A DNA stretch of 64,000 nucleotides, from assembly GCA_963847085.1 (NCBI GenBank), contig CAWJYO010000008.1, positions 1-64,000 of the forward strand, given 5' to 3'. Source of the DNA: Ilyomonas sp963847085. Lineage in GTDB: Bacteria > Bacteroidota > Bacteroidia > Chitinophagales > Chitinophagaceae. The notes under the pieces were generated by a model, which searched no databases, was not told where the DNA came from, and was given only the letters and a program-made list of their open reading frames with translations. The translations under genes and the position numbers were made by a program. Below are positions 19,316 to 29,737 of the stretch, one piece after another (the stretch's first letter is position 1; each line of letters opens with the position of its first letter).

Positions 19316-19574
19316 ATCGGTATTGTTTCGCTTTTATAAATTGTTATTACAGAGAAAAAAATCGCTATTCAAACAACCAGTTTTCCATCGTTATAAACGA
19401 GCGGTGAAATTACGGCAAAAACAAATTGTCGCAAGAAGTGATTGTTTTTTTATTGATTGGATGAAAACGAGGCTGATAATAAAATATCCGAACCAAAACT
19501 GATATGCTGAAATAGTTATACAGCTTTTTCTTGGCTCTTGCCCTAATGATTCGCTAATACTTTCAAACGATCAT

Positions 19575-20191
19575 TCACTTATAATTCAAAATATCTAATC
19601 GTTCTTCACAAAAATCATATTCATTCACATCATTGCTGCTAACTATAATGAGTTTGTTTTTACAGTAATTTTCAATCAAATGATGATACAACGCAAACCC
19701 GGTGTATCAAGGTTTGTACAGGGTTCGTCAAGCAATAAAATAGGTGTATCTGAAAATATGGCTTGTGCAATTTTAATGCGTTGCTTCATACCGCTGCTAT
19801 AATAACGAATTTGTTTATTCGCTGCTTTTTGCAGCCCAACAATTTCTATCATTTCCCTAATTGAAACGGATGACAACAAAGGCTTGAAAGCTGCATGGAA
19901 ATGGAGAAATTCGGTTGCTGTCATTTCTTCAATCACTTCAAGGTAAGGCGCGCAAACGGCAATGTGCTGAAACACTTCGGCTTCATTCATCAGTTCATCA
20001 TTTTTCTTCCATTCAATCTTTCCTTCATTCGCAGCAATGTTGGCTGCAATCACTTGTAATAATGTGCTTTTACCACTTCCGTTCGGACCAATGATGGCAT
20101 AGCTTTTACCTTGTTCAAACAAAAAGTTTATCCTGCGAAAAATCCAATCCCTATTAAAGCGTTTGCCTGCATTATAGAGTTGGATGGTCAT
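19575..20191 (-). pseudogene. ABC transporter ATP-binding protein (one frameshift)
   Basis: The ATPase has Walker A GPNGSGKSTLL, signature YYSSGMKQRIKIAQAI (SSGMK in place of LSGGQ, as in CcmA- and NatA-like exporters) and Walker B ILLLDEPCTNLD. The frame breaks near 19685 after LDTPG. In the next frame the protein continues YHHLIENYCKNKLIIVSSND and ends in ERLDILNYK with a stop at 19575-19577. The full length is then about 205 residues, similar to CcmA-like subunits. No permease is adjacent, so the substrate is unknown. Confidence 0.75.
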
Positions 20192-20245
20192 AGAGATAGA
20201 TGAATTATGATTGTTGAATTTCTGAAAACAAGTGTTTAAAATCCA

Positions 20246-20290
20246 AACAAAAACAAACCCTTCTTTTACAAGTAAGGGTTTGTTTTTGTT
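20246..20290 (-). terminator. Hairpin terminator after yidC, built from two facing motif copies
   Basis: A perfect 17-bp inverted repeat (20246-20262 and 20274-20290) with an 11-base loop. Each arm contains a full copy of the dispersed motif. It lies between the yidC end and the ABC ATPase start, in the right place to end yidC transcription. Confidence 0.75.
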
Positions 20291-20330
20291 CTTGCCTTTC
20301 TCCGCGAGCAGAGAAGGGTTGAAATGAGGT

Positions 20331-22182
20331 TTATTTTTTTGTTTTGTCTTTCAACGCCTGCATCTTTTTCTGGCTTTACTGTTTGCTGAAAGCGTTCCTG
20401 CCATTTACTTTGCTGCTTTTTCGGTTGCTTTCGCTTACTTCAATTTCTGCCAAAATCTTATCGTGATTGATAATATAATTCTGAATCACAAACTGAATAC
20501 CCAACGTAATTAAATTCGATACAGTATAATACCAGGTAAGCGCCGCCGGTAGCCGGTTAAAAACAAACAACAGCACAAAAGGAAAAATATACGGCATATA
20601 CTTCATGGCAGGGTTGCTTTGGTCGGGCGTCATGCTCATGTTGTATAATGAAATGAAGAAATTAGTGACAACGGCCGGTAACGTAAACAGGCTGATATGG
20701 TCGCCATAATAAACGGAAGCTGAATGGCAGCTTGGCAATTACATCGTAGCTTGAAAGATCGTGCGCCCACAAAAAGCTTTGACCTCTCAAACAATACTAC
20801 TGTGAAATAGCTGTACAATGCAAAGAAAATAGGTATTTGCAACAGCGCCGGAATGCAGCCCCCAACGGGTTTACCCCTGCTTCCCTAAACAATCTTCATC
20901 TGGTCCATTGCAAAGGCTGTTGGTCGCTTCCATGTTTCTTTTTTAATTCAGCGAGTTCAGGTCGCAGCACTTTCATTTTTGCACCACTTAAATAACTGGT
21001 ATAGGTGAGAGGCGAGGTTACCAAACGGATAAACAAAGTAAGCAGCGCAATTACCCATCCAAAGTTACTAATGAACGAAGCTATAAAATTGAACACCGGC
21101 ATGATAATCCACCGGTTGATGTATTTTACAAACGAATAAATACCCGAACCCAGATCAACAATTTCTTCCATGTGGTTGCCATACTTTTTCAACGTATAAA
21201 AGGCATTTGGCCCATAATACAATTGTAAAGGCACGCTGATGTTGGGTGTGTTGGATGTTGCAATTTGCATGTCGGCAGTGGCTGCATACAACAGATGCGA
21301 GCTATCGGGTTGCGAGTTCATATGCGCACTACCACCGCTTTTGAATTTATCTTTAGAAATAAGAGTGGTGTTGAAAAACTGTTGCTTGAAAGAAAACCAA
21401 TCTAACGAATTTTTAAAGTCTTTACTTGCGCCGCCCGTAGCACGGTCAAAGTCGTAGCCACCGTTATCATCGTAATAACAAATGCGCGATTGCTCTTTTT
21501 CGTACTGACCGGAATATTGGTGTTGATGTATCGAAATATTCCAATGAAAATTCAAAACATTATTGGTGAGCAACTGGTTGGCGCCGTTCATATTAATATT
21601 CCAGTCAACCATATAATTATCGGGACGAATGGTGTATTGATGCACAATGTTTTGCCCGCTGGCGGCAGACAAAGTGTACGAAATGGTTTGGCTGCCATCG
21701 CTGTTTTTTGTAATCGCCGAAGGTGTAAAAAACAAATTGGATGTTTCTGCGGTTTGGTTATTGCCGGTGTTAATGGCATAACCCATTGCATCGGTTTTTC
21801 CACCGGAAAGCAATACCTGTGAACTGTCAATAGATTTAAAATCTTTAAGTTGTACACTTTTAATTTGTCCACCTTTATTGCTAAACGTTACACGTATCAG
21901 GTTGTTTTCAACAACCGAAGTTTGCTCGCTGCCAATGCCTGCCGTTTGAAACGAGCCTGCCTGTTCTTTGCGGGTAAGAGAATCGGTATGTAAAGAATCC
22001 TGGTAAGCCACTGCCGGGTCGGCCGGTTTTATTTTTGCTTTATTTATAAGCGCGATGGAATCCTGCGCCCTTTGTTCAGCAGCCTTCAATACGGCTTGTT
22101 GTTTACTGGTGTACCAGAAATACACAAAAAACAAAACTCCCAACAGCACAAAACCAATGACGGTATTTTTATCCGCTTTCAT
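20331..22182 (-). pseudogene. yidC: Membrane protein insertase YidC (frameshifted)
   Basis: The N-terminus MKADKNTVIGFVLLGVLFF is the first helix. A periplasmic beta-rich domain follows (about residues 75-340). The conserved insertase core then follows, with TSPLTYTSYLSGAKMKVLRP, and later GARSF-type loops, DQSNPAMKYMPYIFPFV and LTWYYTVSNLITL. YidC inserts and folds inner-membrane proteins with or without SecYEG. The frame breaks near 20900-20885, 20740 and 20395. The last part reads through SKWQERFQQTVKP to MQALKDKTKK, stopping at 20331-20333 after one more shift. I chose Met at 22180-22182 over the upstream Met. Confidence 0.9.
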
Positions 22183-22206
22183 TTGACTTGAAAAAAATTT
22201 GAGCGG

Positions 22207-22214
22207 CAAAGGTA
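22207..22214 (-). promoter_or_regulatory. Candidate -7 element TACCTTTG for yidC
   Basis: On the minus strand TACCTTTG fits TAnnTTTG and lies 24 bases before the yidC start. A TTTG that could serve as the -33 element occurs at 22241-22244. The 26-base gap is longer than usual. Confidence 0.4.
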
Positions 22215-22362
22215 GGGTTTGAAGCGGGAAATTGCGGTAGCAAAGAAAAGATGACAGAGGTTTGATGACCGTTGACAGATAGAGTAAGCGTTTGTTTTTG
22301 TTTCATTTCTCTCAACTAACATCTGTCAACTGTCATCTCGCATCCTCAATTATCTTTACACA

Positions 22363-22930
22363 ATGACGAACAAAATTGTAGTTGCCATTACCGGTGCAAG
22401 CGGCAGCATTTATGCAAAATTGTTGTTGGAAAAATTGATGCAAAATCAAACGCAGTGGCAGGAGTTAAGCGTAGTGATGAGTGCCAATGCAAAGGAAATC
22501 TGGAAAACGGAATTGGGTGATGAAAGCTACAATAACTATCCGGTTCGGTATTGGGACAAATACGATTTTTCGGCACCGTTTGCTTCGGGTTCGGCCAAAT
22601 ATAATATAATGATGATTGTGCCCTGCAGCATGGGAACATTAGGAAGAATTGCCGCCGGAATGAGCGATGATGTGATTACCCGCGCGGCAGATGTAATATT
22701 AAAAGAACGGCGCAAACTCATTTTGATGCTGCGCGATACACCTTATAATTTAATACACATCAAAAACATGGAAACAGTAACGCTTGCTGGGCGGCATCGT
22801 TTGTCCGGCAACGCCTTCTTTTTATAGTCAACCAAAAACGATTGAGGAAGTAGCCCTAACCGTGGTGGATCGGATGCTTGATTTAGCAGGATTGGATGTT
22901 GGTAGTTATCGGTGGGGAAGTGATGAGTGA
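22363..22930 (+). pseudogene. ubiX: UbiX-family flavin prenyltransferase (one frameshift)
   Basis: The family motifs are VVAITGASGSIYAK at the N-terminus, VVMSANAKEIW, IVPCSMGTLGRIAAGMSDD and RRKLILMLRDTP. UbiX attaches a prenyl group to FMN to make the cofactor of UbiD decarboxylases. The frame breaks near 22788-22795. The next frame continues GGIVCPATPSFYSQP and VVDRMLDLAGLD with a stop at 22928-22930, giving a normal length of about 189 residues. UbiD is not in the window. A T-rich element TATCTTTA at 22351 may be the promoter. Confidence 0.9.
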
Positions 22931-22968
22931 GGATTAAAAAAGATTGATAATCAAATTCTACTAAAATG

Positions 22969-23523
22969 CTAATCAGCGTACTCGTTATATTTCAGCACTC
23001 TCAGTGAAGTATCAAAATCAATTGAATAATGAATCGTTCCTTCTTGCTTTATGAATACATAACTCTTATTTGATCTAAACCATGCAGCTTTTGCTTTACC
23101 GACATGAATAAATAAACTATTATGCAATGTTTTATCTGCACTAACATTGTTTGTATAAAGTACTGATGTCTTTATGTTTTGAATCAAATGTGATGAAGAT
23201 AAACTATCAAACTGTATTTCATAAATGATCCCATAATCTTGTATCATATCTTGGTATTCATCTCTGATAACTTTAAACTTAGTTGGCAAAATAATTTGCG
23301 AGGCCTGTTCAATCCTAATCTTACTTTGTGGATTCCAAGTCTTGTCGTAATAAACAATAAAGGATAGCAACACAACAAACACAATCAAAAACGTTACTTT
23401 AATTTGCCTATTGAGCTTTGTAGTAAGCTTGTTTAACTTAGAAAGTAACCAAGTAAGAATTGAATAAATAAAATAAAGCAATCCTGTCAAAAGTAAAATT
23501 GTTATAAAAGCACTGATTGACAA
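22969..23523 (-). CDS. Hypothetical two-helix membrane protein
   Basis: The 184-residue protein has two transmembrane helices (about 5-28 and 41-60), and then a soluble domain of about 120 residues containing LPTKFKVIRDEYQDMIQDYG and YSIDFDTSLRVLKY. The soluble part is probably periplasmic. No family is recognised. Base composition is more AT-rich than neighbouring genes. It stands between ubiX and an MFS gene with no clear partner. Confidence 0.65.
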   Translation of the reverse strand: MSISAFITILLLTGLLYFIYSILTWLLSKLNKLTTKLNRQIKVTFLIVFVVLLSFIVYYDKTWNPQSKIRIEQASQIILPTKFKVIRDEYQDMIQDYGIIYEIQFDSLSSSHLIQNIKTSVLYTNNVSADKTLHNSLFIHVGKAKAAWFRSNKSYVFIKQEGTIHYSIDFDTSLRVLKYNEYAD

Positions 23524-23600
23524 ATCTTAATATTGACGTTTTGATTTATAGTAAATTCATTTTGCATTTTTATGCGTCAAATACTCATTATAAATTAGAA

Positions 23601-23632
23601 CACTTGCAAATCGGTTGACGCATTTGCAAGTG
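23601..23632. repeat. Perfect 11-bp inverted repeat
   Basis: Arms CACTTGCAAAT and ATTTGCAAGTG are separated by ten bases. There is no T-tract on either side. It lies in a 210-base gap between a hypothetical gene and the end of the MFS gene. It could be an operator or a small hairpin terminator. Confidence 0.5.
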
Positions 23633-23734
23633 CAAGTATAAATTGAGCAAAAACAAAATCCAAAAAAGTAAATGATGGTTAACATTGCTTGTGCTTCCAT
23701 CATCAATGCTTCCATCATTAATGCATCGCCATCG

Positions 23735-24960
23735 TCATTTCGCTTTCCGGCCTAGCGCCTTCGCATTTTTTTGCCAGATAAAAAATATGATAAACAGAAC
23801 AATCAGTATCGCAGGGAAGGTCATCATTTTTAATAATGATGTTGTCCTGTGGCTAATTCGAGTGCATTTCCTGTAAGCCCTTTGGCTGCATTGCCTGTGC
23901 GGGCACTATCAATCCAGCCACCAATAACAGGTTGAAAGATTGCAGTGGAAAACATACCAACACCGCCTACAATAGACATACCCAACGCACTGCTTCGTGG
24001 ACTCTATAGGCAACCGAACCAATCATTACCGGCCAGAAATAACAAACACCCATTGCAAATACAATGGCTGCCACATAAGCCATAGAGCCTGTAACTCTGC
24101 TGAGCATATAAATACCTATGGTGGCTAATATGGCCCCCATGAGAAGTACACCCGTTTGTCCCATGCGACCTACAACGGGACCGGCGAAAAACCTTCCCAC
24201 CGCAGAAATGCCAGTTGTTAAAGCCAGAATAAGCATACCATTAGCTCCGCTTGCGCTTAAAACAATACTTACCCACTGGCTTGGACCAAATTCTGAAATA
24301 GCCGTAAGCGCCATGCAGAAGAACAGGAAGATGTAAACCGGGCTAAGCATTGCCCTGAAAGTTTTCGGAAAGAGAGTGCTTCTGCGGCATGGGCTTTGGG
24401 AAATGTTTTTCCAAAAAATAAAACAGCATAAATAATGGTTGGAATCAATGTCACCCACATTTGTGCCTGCCAGCCGGTTCCCATCTTAGTCATGAAGTAA
24501 GAGATGAGCGAACCAACGAGTATACCGCCTGGAAACCACATATGAAACCTGCCTAGCATTTTTTGCATCTTTACGCCCTGAATACATATCAGCAATCATC
24601 GGGTTGCAGGACGCTTCCGTACATCCGTTACCAATACCAATAAAAAGTGTTGAAACTAACAAGGTAGTATATCCACCTGCAAAAATGGTTGATCAAAATA
24701 CCGATGGTATGACAAACAAAAGCCACCTGCATAATGCGTTTAGGGCCAAACGTGATGTATACCAAACCGCCTATAATCATAGCAATGGGAAAGCCTAAAA
24801 ACCACATCGAGTTAATAAAGCCAAGTTGTTCGGCGGATAAACCAAAACTTTGTCCTAACTGGGGCAGAATGCCTGCACGGATAGAAAAAGTAAAAGCAGT
24901 GGTAATGAGTGCAAAGCAGCTTCCGTTAAACAAAGCGCTTTTGTTAACGTTTTCGTTCAT
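23735..24960 (-). pseudogene. MFS transporter (several frameshifts)
   Basis: The protein follows an MFS layout: NGSCFALITTAFTFSIRAG in helix 1, LGFINSMWFLGFPIAMIIGG in helix 2, FGPKRIMQ as the conserved loop, then GRFHMWFPGGILVGSLISYF, VSIVLSASGANGMLIL, GRFFAGPVVGRMGQTG and GVGMFSTAIFQPVIGGWID. The last helix is FPAILIVLFIIFFIWQKNAK, and the stop is at 23735-23737. The frame breaks about four times (near 24640, 24590, 24350-24390, 23970 and 23850). The full length is about 405 residues. The adjacent Gfo/Idh/MocA gene suggests sugar or sugar-acid uptake. That is inference only. Confidence 0.78.
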
Positions 24961-25067
24961 TCAAATCAATTTTTAATTGTAAGCAATCGGAACAGAGTTA
25001 TAAAGAATTAGTTTGACGCAATATAGAGCAAATTATTTGCAGAGAAATAATATTATAGAAGCCATTT

Positions 25068-26089
25068 TTATTTGTTATTTATATCATCGGTGTCTGTATC
25101 ATCTTCCGGATATTTTATGCCCGCTTGTTGCCTGATTTCATCCAGTACTTTCATTTGTTGTAGAGTGTCGTCGTGTGTCATAACCGGGCTTTCGGTTAAA
25201 CCATCCCGCAGGCAATCGCACACATGCTGCGCTTCGTATTGATAACCATGTCGCCTTCTCTTTTCAACCGGAATGATTTGTTTAGAATCGTGCTGGCCAG
25301 GATAATATTCAATCACCGCATCGGGCGAATAAAAACGATGTGTAAGTTTAATGCGACCTTTAGTTCCGTTGATGTTGGCTTCGGTAGCAAGATTGGACGT
25401 GAATGTAGAAAACAATTGTGCAATAGCGCCATTATCGTATAACAGCGTTACGGCACATTGTTCATCAACACCAGTATTAGCAGGCGCCATGAAAGCCTTT
25501 ACGGCTGCGGGTTTGCCAAGAACGCTCATTGCCATAAATACATTGTAAATACCAATGTCGAGCATTGTGCCACCAGCTAATGAAGGGTCGAGCAAGCGTT
25601 GTGGTGCAGGCGCTTGTGGTGCAAAACCAAAGTTGATAAGCACTGATTTGATATCGCCTAACATATCCTCTTTTAATAAGCTTTGTAGCTTTTGATAATT
25701 GGGTAAAAATTTTGTCCATAAGGCTTCCATGAGGAACACTTTCTTCTCTCTTGCCTTTTCTATCATCCTTTTTGCCTGTGCGTAATTTACAGCAAACGCT
25801 TTTTCGCAGAGCACAGCTTTGTTGTGTTCCAAACAAAGCATGACGTTTTTGTAATGTTCGCTGTGAGGTGTGGCGATATAAATCACATCTACATTTTGGT
25901 TTTGCACCAATTCTTCGTAGCTGCCATGCGTGTAAGTACCGGAATGTCTTTCGCAAAAGCGTTGGCAGATTCTATGCTGCGTGCACCGGCAGCTACCAAA
26001 ATAGCATCATCAACCAACTGTAAATCTGTAGCGAACTTGCGGGCAATGCGACCGCATCCTAACACGCCCCAACGTATTTTTTCTGGCAT
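25068..26089 (-). pseudogene. Gfo/Idh/MocA-family oxidoreductase (one frameshift)
   Basis: The N-terminus IRWGVLGCGRIARKFATDL is the Rossmann fingerprint GxGxxA-type, followed by VDVIYIATPHSEHYKN and AVLCEKAFAVN (the EKP-like motif, here EKA). The C-terminal beta-sheet domain includes LAGGTMLDIGIYN. Such enzymes oxidise or reduce sugars, inositols or their derivatives with NAD(P). The frame breaks near 25925. The EKP to EKA change is notable because the Lys is retained while Pro is lost, as in some trans-1,2-dihydrobenzene-diol dehydrogenase-like members. A candidate promoter lies at 26113-26120. Confidence 0.85.
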
Positions 26090-26112
26090 AATCAATCTTT
26101 ATTTCTGAGACG

Positions 26113-26120
26113 CAAATGTA
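26113..26120 (-). promoter_or_regulatory. Candidate -7 element TACATTTG
   Basis: On the minus strand TACATTTG fits TAnnTTTG and lies 24 bases before the oxidoreductase start. No clear -33 element was seen. Confidence 0.35.
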
Positions 26121-26150
26121 GTGGTGAAAAATTTTAGTTGTAACTGCGGG

Positions 26151-26249
26151 GACGCAAAGACGCAAAGTTTGTTTTTGCTCCATTTTTTCGCAGAAAAAAG
26201 AGGTGAATGGAGTTTTGCAGAAACTCTTACTGTCTTCGTGTCTTCGCAG
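26151..26249. repeat. Short GACGCAAAG/CTTCG-type repeat remnants in a gene-free stretch
   Basis: The gene-free region between 26121 and 26452 contains GACGCAAAGACGCAAAG (26151-26167), a tandem pair, and the related TGTCTTCGTGTCTTCGCAG (26231-26249). A similar string, GTGTCTTCGCG, occurs at 1864-1874. Such strings recur between genes in environmental Bacteroidota. The remaining 200 bases hold no recognised gene. Confidence 0.4.
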
Positions 26250-26452
26250 TTGAAAATAGCACTCGCTTGAAAGTTGAATTAATAATAAGGCGTACAAGAG
26301 TGCGACGCAACGATGTTTAAGCGGAGCGATGCAGCCCGGTACATGAAACTGTATTTTGTATTTCCTGCTCGTCGCTTAAAACTCTTAGCTCGCAGCCATT
26401 GTTTTGTTTTTTATAACAATTGCAAATACAAATTTTCTATTAATTTGCTTTG

Positions 26453-27889
26453 ATGCGAACGGGACGAAAAACAGGGTTTGTTTTTGCACTAATAATGGCT
26501 TTTTGTTTTATAAAAGGCATTGCGCAACCTACACAATTGCCTTCCTTGTTTAACGAGCCGGATGCACAAAAAGAGTATCAGAAAAATTCGACGTTGCAAC
26601 CGGGCGAAAACCCTGAAACTAAAATTCGCAGTCTTATTTTTATCAAGACTTCCGTTAGTAAAAAAAGTTGTTTTGTTGGTGAGCCAATCATGGTTACATA
26701 TGAACTGTACACGGCGGTTTCGTGTCATTCAAAGGTTACCAAACAAGTGGCGTTTAGCAATTGCAGTGTGATTGAAATGACATCGGTTGATGAACCTGAA
26801 AAAACGGTAAAAGAAAACGGTGTCATTTATCGTGTGCAATTGATTAGAAAGGTTCAATTGATTCCTTTGCAAGCAGGTGATTTGGCGATTCCACCGGCAA
26901 CAATTAGCAATGATGTTTCGTTTTCTACGATTGAAAATCCGTATGCAGAAAAAAGCTACACTGCCGAAGTTAGCAGCACAGAAAGCAAGGTTGTTGTTGA
27001 CTCTTTGCCAGATCACCAACCTGAAGGTTTTACCGGCATTACAGGTAAGTTTAGTATTACTGCAAAAACAGACAGCACAGAGATTGCAGCGGGTTAAAAC
27101 AACCGTTTGCAGGTAACCATTGCCGGTTCGGAACATTGAGCGGTTACCGAACCTACTATCAACTGGCCTAAACACAGTCAGCATTTTGACGTGATAGACA
27201 GCCAGCACATCAACCGTTTTAACTTCCCTGAAAGCGGTGATAAAACATTTATTTTTCCGTTTATTATTACGCGAAAAGGAAGAACATCTATCCCTGAAAT
27301 TTCGTTTACTTACTTTAACACAGAGCTGAAAAAATTTGAAACAGTAAGTACAAAAGAAATTCCGTTGCTGATAAAAAGGAGCGTAAAAACAAGCAACCCG
27401 TTGGTGCTGGTGCAAGATGATTTTTCCAATAAAAAATATCTATGGTTTGTGCCTGGCATTGCTGCAATTGTGATTGTGGTTTGGCTGCTATCGAACCGTA
27501 AAGAAAAGAAAGAAGCAAGTGCAATTGCTGTGGTGACCAAAACCATTGAACCTGTTAAAGAAAATGAGGTAAAAACAAACGAAATAGTAAAGCCTGATTA
27601 TAGCTTGCTGTTACAAGCTTTGAATGAAACAGAAGATAACGCAACCTTTTTTACCAATGCAAAAACATTACTGATAAGTGCTTTGCAGTTTGCGCTATCG
27701 CCAAAGCAAAGCGATGAAAATATCTTGCTAAATTTATTGCAAAACAAAAACGGAGAGCTTGCTGCAAAAGCGGAACATGTGTTGCTCACATGCAATAGAA
27801 GTTTGTATTCGCCGGTACAAGATGAAGCGGTACGAAATAAAATGATTGAACAACTGAGCGAAGTGATTAATGAACTGGAAAAAGCTTAA
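26453..27889 (+). pseudogene. batD: BatD-like protein with two in-frame stop codons
   Basis: A signal peptide (FVFALIMAFCFIKGIAQP) leads into beta-sandwich repeats: SVSKKSCFVGEPIMVTYEL, VQLIPLQAGDLAIPPATI and GKFSITAKTDSTEIAAG. A later transmembrane helix (YLWFVPGIAAIVIVVWLL) and a cytoplasmic tail follow. This is the BatD architecture (oxygen-tolerance locus family). Unlike other broken genes here, both halves are in the same frame and are separated by TAA at 27095-27097 and TGA at 27137-27139. BatA, BatB and BatC are absent. The ATG at 26453 is preferred over the TTG just before it. Confidence 0.8.
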
Positions 27890-28589
27890 TCGGTGTATTT
27901 ATATCCCATGCCACGCACCGAATGAAAGTGAATGGGATTGCGGCTATCGGGCTCAAAATATCTTGCGAAGTTGAGTATGAAATTGTCAATGGTTCGTGTT
28001 GTTGGATACACATTGTAGCCCCAAACTACTTGCAATATTTTTTCGCGCGTAACCACTTCGTTCTTATTTTCAATCAACAGCTTTAGCAGCATTGCTTCTT
28101 TCTTGCTTAACTCCACTTTGCTCTTATTCCATGTAGTTGCTTCCTGGGCTTTAAAATTGATTTTGTTGCCTGCAAATTGTAGATTCGCCAATCAATTCTT
28201 TCGTTTGCAGATTTTTGTTTTTTTTGATCAGCATATTTACACGAAGAATAAGTTCTTCTAGGTTAAAAGGCTTCGTCAGGTAATCATCTGCGCCTTTTTT
28301 AAACCCAAGACTCGGTCGGCTCCTTTATTCTTCGCGCTTAGTATCAGTATCGGGATATCGTATTGCTGAAGTCGATATTTTCGGAAACCGATATGCCATC
28401 TATTTCGGGCAGCATAATATCCATAATGATCAGATCGAAATATTCGTTTTGAAGCGCTTTCAAAGCTTCAGCGCCGTCATATGCGGATGTAATTCCATAG
28501 CCTTCCAATTCGAAATTTAATTTCAACGCTTCGTGCAAGTTTTCTTCATCCTCTACCAATAAAATATTGCCTTTTGTATCTTTTAGCAT
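27886..28589 (-). pseudogene. OmpR-family response regulator (frameshifted)
   Basis: The receiver domain shows ILLVEDEENLHEAL with the acidic pair, LIIMDIMLPEIDG with the phospho-acceptor Asp, and GADDYLTKPFNLEEL read in another frame near 28260. The C-terminal winged helix is intact (SKKEAMLLKLLIENKNEVVT, VVWGYNVYPTTRTIDNFI, SVRGMGYKYTD). The frame breaks near 28350, 28310 and 28190. I start at the Met of MLKDTKGNILLVEDEE (28587-28589). It lies 22 bases after its histidine kinase gene, so the two form a two-component pair. It overlaps the convergent batD by four bases. Confidence 0.87.
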
Positions 28590-28611
28590 GGCTGGATAGT
28601 TTTTGTTTTTG

Positions 28612-29610
28612 TTAGAATGTAACTGTAAAAATACTTCCCTTTGGTGTATTGTCCGTAACACGAATGTTGCCGCCTAAACTTTGTACAATTTGTTTGCAGA
28701 TAAACAAGCCTAGGCCAGTGCCTTTTGCTGTGCGCGTTTCCTCGCTGCCCACGCGATAAAACTTGTCAAATACTTTCTTTTTTTCTGCATCCGGGATGCC
28801 AATTCCTTCATCCGATACCGATAATACAATGGTTTGGTTTTCTTTCTTCAGTTTCACTTTTACCTTGTTTTCTTTTGCCGAATATTTAATGGCATTGTCA
28901 ATCAAATTGCTGATGAGCAATTGCAGAAATGTTGTTTCAGCTTTGGCTTCAATGTCGGGTTGAATGTTCGATTGAATATTGCGTTGCGGAAAGCGGTTCA
29001 CATATTCCTGAACTGTATTTTGAATCAACTCGCTTACATCAATCCATTGCTCGCCAACCTGGTAAGCGCCAGCTTCCAATTGCGAAGAAACGAGGATGTT
29101 GTTGGTTAACGTGTTCAGCCGTGCCGTTTCCTGCAAAGTGTTACCAATCAGCTTTTGTTGTTGCGCTTCTTCCAGCTTTCGTTTTTGCAGCGTTTCTAAA
29201 TTGAGGCGTGTAACCGCAATTGGTGTTTTAAATTCGTGTGTAACTGCCATCATAAAGTTTTGCTGTTGCTGCGACAGCCGCAATTGTTTTCGCGTAGCGC
29301 GATATACAAATACAGCACCTACAAGAATTAATATTAAAAAGGTTGTGCCTTCGCCAATGTACTGCGATGTTTTGCGGCGCCTGGCATCTTCTATTATCGT
29401 AAATCGTTGCGAAAAACCAGGCCCATCTTTTTTCAATTGCTCCAAACGATATTCATACATCTGTTGGTTTTGGCGCTGCAATTCGAGATACCAAAACACC
29501 AATGCTACAAGAATATAAACGAGCAAAAACCAATAGGCAAGGGTTATTACTGCCAGCTTGTGTTTTTTTATTGTTTTGATAGATGACAAATTATGCTTTT
29601 GTTTTTGCAA
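28612..29610 (-). CDS. Sensor histidine kinase paired with the OmpR-type regulator
   Basis: The 332-residue kinase has two transmembrane helices (about 19-42 and 86-105), with a short periplasmic segment between them. The H-box is MMAVTHEFKTPIAVTRLNLE, the N-box LISNLIDNAIKYSAKEN, the G1-box DEGIGIPD, the F-box KKVFDKFYRV and the G2-box GTGLGLFICKQI. No HAMP or PAS domain is present. The periplasmic part is small (about 43 residues), so sensing may be within the membrane or through a partner. The signal is unknown. Confidence 0.93.
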   Translation of the reverse strand: MQKQKHNLSSIKTIKKHKLAVITLAYWFLLVYILVALVFWYLELQRQNQQMYEYRLEQLKKDGPGFSQRFTIIEDARRRKTSQYIGEGTTFLILILVGAVFVYRATRKQLRLSQQQQNFMMAVTHEFKTPIAVTRLNLETLQKRKLEEAQQQKLIGNTLQETARLNTLTNNILVSSQLEAGAYQVGEQWIDVSELIQNTVQEYVNRFPQRNIQSNIQPDIEAKAETTFLQLLISNLIDNAIKYSAKENKVKVKLKKENQTIVLSVSDEGIGIPDAEKKKVFDKFYRVGSEETRTAKGTGLGLFICKQIVQSLGGNIRVTDNTPKGSIFTVTF

Positions 29611-29713
29611 TGATTTTTAAATGATAAACTTTAAAAGCAAAGTAACGTTGAGAAAAGGTAACCATTTTTAAAACCGGTTGTTGATGAAAACAAAGGTGCA
29701 ATAAGGCTGCGCT

Positions 29714-29721
29714 TATCTTTG
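29714..29721 (+). promoter_or_regulatory. Candidate -7 element TATCTTTG
   Basis: TATCTTTG fits the Bacteroidota -7 consensus and lies 16 bases before the thioesterase ATG, giving a very short leader. Confidence 0.45.
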
Positions 29722-29737
29722 CCCGCAAAATAAAAGT

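Noticed and set aside
27095..27139. Selenocysteine or stop readthrough in batD
   Set aside because: The first stop is TAA, no SECIS-like hairpin follows the TGA, and BatD has no known selenoprotein form.
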